From Andalucia godoyi (lineage: Eukaryota > Discoba > Jakobea > Jakobida > Andaluciidae): 64,000 bases of DNA. Of the stretch, positions 57,269-64,000 are shown in pieces. The translations under genes were made by a program, and so were the position numbers. The stretch covers positions 310,001 through 374,000 of the forward strand of contig VRVR01000007.1 of NCBI GenBank assembly GCA_009859145.1, written 5' to 3'. Positions within the stretch are counted from its first letter, which is position 1. Each line of letters opens with the position of its first letter. The notes under the pieces are model-generated. The model was not told the DNA's origin, did not search any database, and saw only the letters and a list, made by a program, of their open reading frames with translations.

Positions 57269-59404
57269 ATGAGCTTGTATGCGTACGTTTGTAGTCTCTT
57301 GCGTTCGACGGTTGCAGCGAACGACCCGAAGTTTCTCTTGTTTCTGCTGCTCAAGTCGATCCGGAAAGAGACAGTTCTTCCGAGGCCGCTGTGCAGTTTT
57401 GTACATTATGTGCTCAAGTGCGCATGCATCAAATCAAAATCTGTGTTCGCGTTGATTGTGCAGCACTTTCCCGAAGTTTTTGGGACGCAGGTTGGGTTTG
57501 GCCTCATTTGCGAAGTACCAGTATCCTACATGGAGTTACTGGCGAGTCCGCGAATCCCAGTCTTGTCGGAATTGGAGAACCTGTTGGTCTGCACAGATGC
57601 CTTGGACGTTCACTGGAACAGCTTGGGAATTCTCCAGCGTCTGAGGCTGTCCTTGTTTGAACTCGATGCTCTGCTGTCCAAATTTGCGTATTGCATAGCT
57701 GTGGATAATGCCAGTCGTTCTCCTTTGTCAAATATTTTCCCTCCTTTGCCATCATCATCGTCATCATCGTTGCCAGCTGACATGAATGCACCAACGCTAT
57801 TGGATAAGAAAAAGTCGAGTGTATCCTCCAGCAAAAGGGTCTCGTTTCGGGACTTCATTGCACAGTTTCAGCAACAGCAGGAGGCAAAAGATGAAGTTTC
57901 TTCTGCCGACTCAGACTCCATCCATGAATATGTCCCGCCAATTTCTGCGCTTTCTTCAGGTCATGTACTGCATCGTGCAAAACCGGGTTTGGTGGATTGG
58001 CTTGCGCTCATGTTTCCTGGACAACCGGTGGTGAGTACTAATGCGCTGGCTCGATTTCCAAGAGACGTCTTTCAGATCAAGGATCAAATCCGGATTACCG
58101 TTCCCCGAGTGTCATTTTGCGAGTTGCGGGGAGCGTTGCAACGCGTGTTTCGAGTGCTGCTTGCTGGTCAAGTCATGATGCTGCGTTGGAGCGAGTTCAT
58201 TCGTCAGTCCATGCCTGTACTTCGAATTGCACAGCTGCGCGTACGGCTTTGCAAGAATGAGATTCTACAGATAATGCGGTTGAAACAGTCCATTGTTCGC
58301 ATCAGAAGGCAAATGACTGTGCTGAGAATGTTTGCTGCGGCATTCAAACAAAATGTAGCGCAGTTGGTGGAAATTGCTCCCAGAATGAGGGACATTCAGA
58401 CCAGCGAGAAGCGAAAGAGGTTTTCGGAAATTGTGGCTTTGCAGTTTGCGGAATGGTGCGAGAGGAGCCAAAATCATGGTCCGGTCGTTGGTAAAGTGCA
58501 GGCTGCGAAGGACGGTGCTCGGCACGCATTATTCGATGCGCTTTTGAACCGATTGCTCCCCAAGGCGGCTACAGATCAGACCGTGTGGATCACTTGTTTG
58601 TACTTGTGTGCCAAATGCTCTCCTCGCCTCTTGCGAAAGCTTAAATTTCCGATCCCGCTGTCTGAATGTACACCCGAGGATGAGTGCCCAAGCACCCGAA
58701 GTGTCCGTCTCCTTGCGGCTCATATGTGCACGTTTCACTGGTCATTGGTGGTTCGAAGCGTCGCGCAAGCGCTTTCCAAGGAATTTGATGTGTGTGTTCC
58801 CAAGAACGTCCTGCATCGCGGGTGGGTTTCCACGAAAAACTTGGATCTCTTGCTTTCTCTGTATGCTCCTTTATGCCGAATCTCGGTGCTCTCGATTGGG
58901 CGTTCCGGATCGTTGGGACACCTGACCTCGCTGTCTCAAGAACAGCCCGAATTCCCAGTGGATTGGGATGCAGAGCTTTCACAGCATCTGGAAACTCTGG
59001 ATGTGTTGCGCTTGATTCAATCTGTTGTGCGTGCGCATGTGATTGACGTGACGAAGTGTGTGGAGTTGTTGGATGAGCGTCAGATGACAGCGATTGCACG
59101 CCAGTATGTTTTAATCAGCTACGGGCGTGGATGCCGCCCTCGATTGTGGACTACGGAAGCATATGCGCAGTACGAGTCGTTGGTCCGCCAGTTTTGTTCC
59201 CTGCTTCTGCGGCACGAAACAGGCGAGTCGCGGTCTGCTGACGAGCAAATCTCGCGGTTCATGATTTCCCCGCTGCTGAGCGCCGCGCTGGCACAGTGTG
59301 AACGATTTGTGGACGCATCGACGCGCTTGGTCGATCTGACGCAAGCCGTTCCTGTTTTGCCTGTCCGTGCGTTCACAATCTTGTGGTCGGGCGTGGAGAT
59401 GTAG
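57269..59404 (+). CDS. Large hypothetical protein
   Basis: I do not recognise this 711-residue protein. It is mostly helical. Visible parts are an N-terminal helical region with VLKCACIKSKSVFALIVQHF, a Ser run and K/Q-rich linker (about 165-215), a long basic amphipathic stretch (LRIAQLRVRLCKNEILQIM, about 318-370) that resembles a coiled coil or IQ-like segment, and a Leu/Cys-rich C-terminal half. ATG 57269 is the first in-frame ATG. Helical scaffold proteins of the cytoskeleton or gamma-tubulin ring have this look, but no diagnostic motif was seen. One long open frame supports a real gene. Confidence 0.6.
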   Translation: MSLYAYVCSLLRSTVAANDPKFLLFLLLKSIRKETVLPRPLCSFVHYVLKCACIKSKSVFALIVQHFPEVFGTQVGFGLICEVPVSYMELLASPRIPVLSELENLLVCTDALDVHWNSLGILQRLRLSLFELDALLSKFAYCIAVDNASRSPLSNIFPPLPSSSSSSLPADMNAPTLLDKKKSSVSSSKRVSFRDFIAQFQQQQEAKDEVSSADSDSIHEYVPPISALSSGHVLHRAKPGLVDWLALMFPGQPVVSTNALARFPRDVFQIKDQIRITVPRVSFCELRGALQRVFRVLLAGQVMMLRWSEFIRQSMPVLRIAQLRVRLCKNEILQIMRLKQSIVRIRRQMTVLRMFAAAFKQNVAQLVEIAPRMRDIQTSEKRKRFSEIVALQFAEWCERSQNHGPVVGKVQAAKDGARHALFDALLNRLLPKAATDQTVWITCLYLCAKCSPRLLRKLKFPIPLSECTPEDECPSTRSVRLLAAHMCTFHWSLVVRSVAQALSKEFDVCVPKNVLHRGWVSTKNLDLLLSLYAPLCRISVLSIGRSGSLGHLTSLSQEQPEFPVDWDAELSQHLETLDVLRLIQSVVRAHVIDVTKCVELLDERQMTAIARQYVLISYGRGCRPRLWTTEAYAQYESLVRQFCSLLLRHETGESRSADEQISRFMISPLLSAALAQCERFVDASTRLVDLTQAVPVLPVRAFTILWSGVEM

Positions 59405-60666
59405 CGTGGATCTTTTATTATCCCATCCACCGGTTCTTGTCGGCTTTGGCCAGGCCCTCTAGCACGTGGGAACAAATGTGGACTTTTCACGAGTCTGCCG
59501 ATTCAGAAGAACAAGGCAAATTCGTGGAGCCGTGGCTATCCGTCGTGATCCACACACCGCTACTGTTTTGTGCTGTGTCCTTTTCCTTTTGCTGCAACTC
59601 TAGTTCGGCACCCAAGGACGAATGCTCAGCGCACCGTTTCTGTCACGTGAGACAACGGGCATGCACAACGTCACCAATCCTGCTTGTTCTATCAATGAAT
59701 GAAGACCATTCATGTCAAAAATACGCATGGACGCGGTGTTTGGGATCCCTTCGTCCGTGAAGTGGAAAGCACGATCATGCCTGCAAGAACCACCGAGTCA
59801 AAGAAAGGAGGCGCTGGTAGAAAACGCAAAAGCGAAAGAAAATTCAGGCTTTTGCTTGTTTGCATGTTTGAACGGAAGGATTGCTCAGGCTTTTTGGATC
59901 AAGTGTTTTTTTTTTAAATATTATTTTTGTAATATGAATATAGTACTATTAAATATTGCGCTTGCGCCTACATTGTACATTCACCACGGAAAAACATCGC
60001 TGATCACCCATAATCAATGCTGCAACCCAACAACATGCATATCATTGATTGGGAAGGGGGTAGGCCCCAACACGCCCCTCGGTATGAGAGACGTTCTTAC
60101 GATAGATAGATGCGTTGCATGGACAGTAATGAAATGAGCGTCGCTGTGCGAGAATGCACCGCGGACGACCAGTCGTAGTGTGTTGACATGACACCCCAGA
60201 CGACGGGGGAGGAGGAAGGGGGGGAAGGGTTTGAGGCTCTGTGCGAATGTCAAGTTTTTGTCGTGCATGTTCACGAGGGGGAAACCGTCATGCGATCGGG
60301 CACTACTCAGAGGGTATGCGTAACTGCTTTGCCCCAAGGACGCTCCTGCACCATTCTGGGTCGCCGATTTCCCCCTTTGTTGCCACACGGTCGGCCACCG
60401 TTTTGCTATCCGAGACACGTTCCTTCCTGCTTTCTCTCCAACAAATTCCATCTCTATTTTTTCCCCTTTTGTTTCTCTCTCTTTCTCTCTTTTCTTTCTT
60501 TTCCTTCTTCTTGTCTTTTGTTGCGTTCTGAGCACGTGCGAGTAGCTGTTCTTTTTTCCAAGCTAACATCCGAGTGATCTCAGTTTTTTTTTTAAACAAA
60601 AAAAAAAGAAATATTATTTTGTCAATTTCATTTGCAGCAAGATTCAATTTTTTTTGACAGGAAAAC
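59405..60666. other. Long intergenic region with repeat copy B and C/T tracts
   Basis: This is the longest gene-free stretch apart from the gap region. It has AT-rich sequence (59900-59960), copy B of the dispersed repeat (59964-60111), a G-rich segment (60200-60230), and a C/T-rich tract (60440-60520). A/T homopolymers lie near 60590, then GACAGGAAAAC directly before the next ATG. A 42-codon frame at 60188-60313 ending in GTATGC is discussed under rejected items. Confidence 0.6.
59964..60111. repeat. Copy B of the dispersed repeat
   Basis: It contains GCGCCTACATTGTACA (59964-59979) and TAGGCCCCAACACGCC through GATAGATAGATG (60061-60112), matching the two blocks of copy A with several substitutions. 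About 77 nt separate the blocks here. Confidence 0.45.
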
Positions 60667-61938
60667 ATGTCTGACAAGAAGAGTGAGATGGAGACCAAGG
60701 TCTCTGAGATCGAGGCGTATGTTCCGAAGTGCATGGGACCGTCGTGCAAGTGGAAGATTGAAATCGAGTGGGACTCGTTTGACCAGGCCGGAGATAAGGA
60801 GCGTGCACTGGACTTCTTCACGAACTGGACTGGCTACTATTCGCTTGAGCCGCTGAAGAATGCGATCTACCAGCTTTCAGCATGGGAAGACGACATCATT
60901 GTTGATGCCGTTGCAGAGGGCATTGAGAAGATCAAGTTCTACCTGGAGCCTGGTACTGACACTGACAAGAAGAAGTACGAGTTTGAGGATAAGAAGCTCA
61001 AGCTGTATGCCGTTTATGAGGCACGTGAATGGAAGGGTGTCTTTGACACTGCGGAGCTCCGTTCACTCCTCGTTGAGTGCGGTTTGTCAGCAAAGCCCGA
61101 GCTCAAGGTTGAGCTTTTGGCGTCGGTGGCCTCCAACTACTGGACTCGCTGGGGATGGACTTCGTCGCTCAAGAAGATGACCGACAATGAGGGCATGTTC
61201 GCCCAGCCGGACGAGAAGCTCGTTAAGGCCGTCAACGACAAGGGCTATGAGGGTTCGTACATCAAGCTGTACAACAACCTCTTGAAGGTGAACAAGCGTG
61301 GCAAGAAGCAGAAGCGTGGTCTTTTGATCACCACTTCCAAGTTCTACACCTTTGAGATCAAGGGTGACGGAATCAAGGAAGACTCTTGGCAGCCGCACAA
61401 CTACGGCGACATCATCTGCATTGACATTTACAATGCAGGAGGTGCACTCTCCAAGGAGTGGGCCATGATTGCCTACACGAATGAGGAGAAGCCCAAGAAG
61501 CCCTCATTCTTCGACAAGTTCAAGGGCAAGTTGCCGGGCGTGAAGCTCCCTGGTATCCCCTTGCCGTCGATCAATGCACCGTCGGTCAACCTGCCGTCTG
61601 TTGATCTTCCATCGGTTAACTTGCCGTCTATCGATCTCCCCAAGATCTCCCTTCCGGATCTGCCAGATGTGGATATCTCCAATCCCTTCAAGCGCCACAA
61701 GGAGGAGCCCCCCAAGCGCTACCACCCCGCAACTAAGGACAAGCGTTTCTTCAACTTCGTTGCTGAGAACGGTTCTGGCGATGAAAAGACCCTCCTTGCT
61801 CAGGAAGTGGGCTGGGTGTTCTATGCTGGATATGCCAACGGAACTCGTCGCACTGACTACTTGCCGTTCTACCTTGATAAGAAGCAGGTCTTCGACCAGG
61901 GAACTGAAATCAAGGAGGCAAAGCGTCCCCGCGCATAA
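60667..61938 (+). CDS. Unknown, probably highly expressed protein with PH-like part and LPS(V/I) repeats
   Basis: This 423-residue protein uses a narrow set of C/G-ending codons like the H4 gene, unlike most neighbours, which suggests high expression. The N-terminal half is mixed alpha/beta (CKWKIEIEWDSFD, FTNWTGYYSLEPL). At about 205-265, LLKVNKRGKKQKRGLLITTS followed by FYTFEIKGD resembles the PH-like myosin-I tail homology fold. At about 290-330 a repeat of [VIL]-[NDP]-LPS[VI] units (LPSVNLPSVDLPSVNLPSID) changes into KISLPDLPDVDIS, like AHNAK-type beta repeats. The last part has FNFVAENGSGDE and YLPFYLDKK. No signal peptide or helix is seen. A cortical or membrane-lining role is speculation. 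Confidence 0.7.
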   Translation: MSDKKSEMETKVSEIEAYVPKCMGPSCKWKIEIEWDSFDQAGDKERALDFFTNWTGYYSLEPLKNAIYQLSAWEDDIIVDAVAEGIEKIKFYLEPGTDTDKKKYEFEDKKLKLYAVYEAREWKGVFDTAELRSLLVECGLSAKPELKVELLASVASNYWTRWGWTSSLKKMTDNEGMFAQPDEKLVKAVNDKGYEGSYIKLYNNLLKVNKRGKKQKRGLLITTSKFYTFEIKGDGIKEDSWQPHNYGDIICIDIYNAGGALSKEWAMIAYTNEEKPKKPSFFDKFKGKLPGVKLPGIPLPSINAPSVNLPSVDLPSVNLPSIDLPKISLPDLPDVDISNPFKRHKEEPPKRYHPATKDKRFFNFVAENGSGDEKTLLAQEVGWVFYAGYANGTRRTDYLPFYLDKKQVFDQGTEIKEAKRPRA

Positions 61939-62191
61939 ACGTTGAACAAAAATTGACTGCATGATGCTGTACGGGCTGTGTCTGTGATTTGTTCCAGTAT
62001 TTGTTTTGTTTTGTTTTGCCTGTCTGTGTAGTTTTCTGTGTGCAGTGTCGGGCCTGTATGATTCGTGTTTGTATTTGACGGTGAGTCTTTTAGTCCATAA
62101 AATGACATTGTTTTCACACGCGCGAGGCTGTGTTGTTTCCCTTCCCCTCCTTCTTCTTCGTTTTCTTGTTTGCAGTTCGTGAAGAACGGTA

Positions 62192-64000
62192 TCAAGAGAA
62201 AGAGCCGAAATCACAAGATGACAGCATCGGCAGCTCGGCTCTACGGATTGCGGCGTAAATGATCGGCTGCACCTGCTTTGTTCTTGCGCTGCAGTCGAAA
62301 CACTTTAGACGACAGGACAGGCTGCGAAGATGTTTGAACCCGGATGATGCGGCCCGATCGGAAAGAAGAGCGAGCGCATCGCCAAGAGAAATCGGATTGT
62401 CATCAATCACAAGGCACTGCAATTTTGAACTCTGGGAAACGCTCAGGAGGTTCGCAAGCCCACCAGCGCGAATGGCATTTGCACTCAAATCCAAGCGTCT
62501 CAACTGCCGCAGGAGGCATGCACAGCTCCCTGGATTGCCGGGTCTTGTCAGCTCCTCCGCTTCAAACGCTACTGCAGCGTGCGTTACTGACAACTCCTGC
62601 AGACCTTCCTCCGTTTGGGCCAACTGGGAAGATTGCAGTGCAATTAGCAGCCGGTCGCCAGAAGAAACGTTGGAAATATGCAGAGTGGACAGCAGAGGAC
62701 AATGAACGAACCACAAGTGAGGTCTTGCGTCTCCGTCGGACACTGGAAAACCAGAAAGAGACAAACGACGCAATGCTGGTGTGTTCAGCTGCGTAAGCAC
62801 TTCGTCAATGCCGGGACCATGGCTTGTCGGCCCGCAATGAAGGATGAATTCTGTCAGAGAAGACCACTTCCGAGACAGAAGAGACGTGAAGTTCAGCGAA
62901 TCTGCAGCCACAGTGCTGCCTACGTTAATTTCGAGTACTTTGAGATTTTGAGCCATGGGAGAACCCGCATGCGTTGCGAGAGAATCAAAGTCCTCTGTCC
63001 TCCACTTACCGTGCAGTCGCAGCTCCACAAGCGGTCGCAGACCGAATGTCGGGGGAAATGCTGGAGAACTGGGATAGACAAACCGTGCAGTTCGCTGGAT
63101 CGTGAGCGAACACAGCTGGCACGACCTTGGAAGTCTAGCTATGCATTCAAGATCGCTTTCCTGCTGCTGTGACACACTGAGGATATTAAGTTTCACGGAA
63201 AAGCCCCGTCGATTCATGCTTGTCTCCGTCTCGCCGCCAAATTCGGGCAGCACCACCGGGAATGTTTGGCTGTCGGCTTCGAGCGCAAATGTCCCCGCAG
63301 ATCGACCCTTCGCGAGCGAGTGAAACAGCGCTTGGCATGCCGGAGTGGACCAGTCGAAGCTCGGAATGGAAAGATATTTCAAGGAACAGGCCATCTTGTC
63401 AAGAGCGCAGGCAAGTCGCGATGCCGCACGGTTCATGTCGAGCGTCGTCGCGGCACTGGAATGGCACTGTCTGCAGCTCTCCTCCTGATCTGCCAGTCGA
63501 CCCAAAAAAAGGTACTGAAGTCCAGGGAGAAAAGATGCAGATGTCAGTGCCGCATATCTGCGTGTCCTGAGTGTGCAGGGACAGTCCCTGCTGTATTCCT
63601 TGCTTTCGCAGTCCCAGTGCAAGTGCTTCAGCTGAGAAAACCCGGTACTGCTGCAGATTTGTTCAAACTCGTCCATGTCTGTCCGAACTTCGTACCATCG
63701 TCCTTCAAAATCCGTCAAAACCCTCTTTGCAAATCGGACGTTTTCGCACACAACCCGCTCGATTCGATGTGCACGCAACCCTGCTTCTCTGAGTCCACCG
63801 AACAAGGTGCCGCATGCAGGGTCTGCAGTGCTACTGCTACTGCTGCTGTCCGCGTGTACCGCCATCTCTTGAAAATGCAACGCTCGGATGTTTGGGAATG
63901 CGTGAGCGGCGTGCTGGAACCACTTCAGAAGAGTTGGCATTTCTACCGCAGCCTTTAAATTATGCATCCGAAGTTCACGGACGTGGTTGCGAACGTTCTC
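62192..64000 (-). CDS. Leucine-rich-repeat protein (5' end outside window)
   Basis: The minus-strand frame is open from the right edge, 11 codons beyond ATG 63967, and already reads as repeat sequence (VRELRMHNLK), so the real start lies outside. The 602 visible codons contain irregular leucine-rich repeats: LKHLHWDCES, LKYLSIPSFDW, LVELRLHGKW, LKVLEINVGS, LRRLSLSGFPVSDG, LSTLHISNVSSG and LRRLDLSANAIRAGGLANLL. The last is of the RNI-like (ribonuclease-inhibitor or F-box type) class. Cys pairs (RDCPC, CRQCHSS) occur in the first third. Such proteins bind partners in signalling or ubiquitination. The 3' flank 61939-62191 holds only mixed sequence. Confidence 0.72.
   Translation of the reverse strand, partial: ENVRNHVRELRMHNLKAAVEMPTLLKWFQHAAHAFPNIRALHFQEMAVHADSSSSSSTADPACGTLFGGLREAGLRAHRIERVVCENVRFAKRVLTDFEGRWYEVRTDMDEFEQICSSTGFSQLKHLHWDCESKEYSRDCPCTLRTRRYAALTSASFLPGLQYLFLGRLADQEESCRQCHSSAATTLDMNRAASRLACALDKMACSLKYLSIPSFDWSTPACQALFHSLAKGRSAGTFALEADSQTFPVVLPEFGGETETSMNRRGFSVKLNILSVSQQQESDLECIARLPRSCQLCSLTIQRTARFVYPSSPAFPPTFGLRPLVELRLHGKWRTEDFDSLATHAGSPMAQNLKVLEINVGSTVAADSLNFTSLLSRKWSSLTEFILHCGPTSHGPGIDEVLTQLNTPALRRLSLSGFPVSDGDARPHLWFVHCPLLSTLHISNVSSGDRLLIALQSSQLAQTEEGLQELSVTHAAVAFEAEELTRPGNPGSCACLLRQLRRLDLSANAIRAGGLANLLSVSQSSKLQCLVIDDNPISLGDALALLSDRAASSGFKHLRSLSCRLKCFDCSARTKQVQPIIYAAIRRAELPMLSSCDFGSFS

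Noticed and set aside
57610-57858. Antisense frame with Asp/Asn runs
   Set aside because: It is the complement of a Ser run in the large hypothetical protein.
60188-60313. 42-codon frame ending in GTATGC that could splice in frame to ATG 60667 as a 5' exon
   Set aside because: The joining is in frame, but the only CTAAC is followed by an AG within 8 nt, unlike the two supported introns. The exon also uses GGG-rich codons unlike the biased main gene. A 5'UTR intron remains possible.

Overview
The window is nuclear DNA of a compact, intron-poor unicellular eukaryote. The evidence is a divergent histone H4, an eIF6, an AP-2 alpha adaptin, a TPR-type nucleoporin, a 5S rRNA gene with a Pol III T-run, two spliceosomal introns, and long intron-free genes alternating on both strands. 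An LRRC56/ODA8-like protein and an axonemal dynein light-chain domain protein show that the cell builds motile flagella. B12-dependent methionine synthase and 3-ketosphinganine reductase fit a free-living protist. I cannot place the lineage; a jakobid-like flagellate is only a guess. The frequent polypyrimidine/polypurine tracts and microsatellites are intergenic.

Layout. 0-14 kb: a truncated FAXC-like GST-fold gene at the left edge (its start codon touches a (CT)41 tract), an ABCG transporter with a Cys-rich ectodomain, a small OXLD1-like gene, a two-exon four-pass membrane protein, a two-exon OB-fold/zinc-ribbon protein resembling CTC1, a PH/CRAL-TRIO protein, and a probably GPI-anchored cholinesterase-type esterase. 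14-30 kb: an unknown Cys-rich protein, two long coiled-coil proteins (the second TPR/Mlp-like), histone H4, an F-box-like protein, the LRRC56-like protein, and 3-ketosphinganine reductase. 31-46 kb: a UIM+RING protein, AP-2 alpha, a DUF547 protein, a single-pass membrane protein, the axonemal dynein light-chain protein, a cysteine-synthase-like enzyme, an Mpo1-like protein, and an M1 aminopeptidase. 45.6-55.5 kb: the PUS3 pseudouridine synthase, a prolyl-4-hydroxylase-like protein, eIF6, full-length methionine synthase, and an unknown basic protein. 55.5-57.2 kb: a disturbed patch with a lone 5S rRNA gene, a 180-N assembly gap and a repeat that recurs near 60 kb. 57-64 kb: a large unknown protein, a probably highly expressed protein with LPS(V/I) repeats, and an LRR protein running off the right edge.

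The genes are housekeeping and do not form one pathway. The main new points come from gene structure. Two introns share 5' splice site GTATGC, a TTGCTRAC branch-like octamer placed exactly 75 nt before the 3' splice junction, and an AG-free stretch between them. Many start codons are preceded directly by purine-rich leaders, in two cases the identical string (GA)n-AA-ATG. I saw no CRISPR array, insertion sequence, intact transposon, virus or toxin gene.
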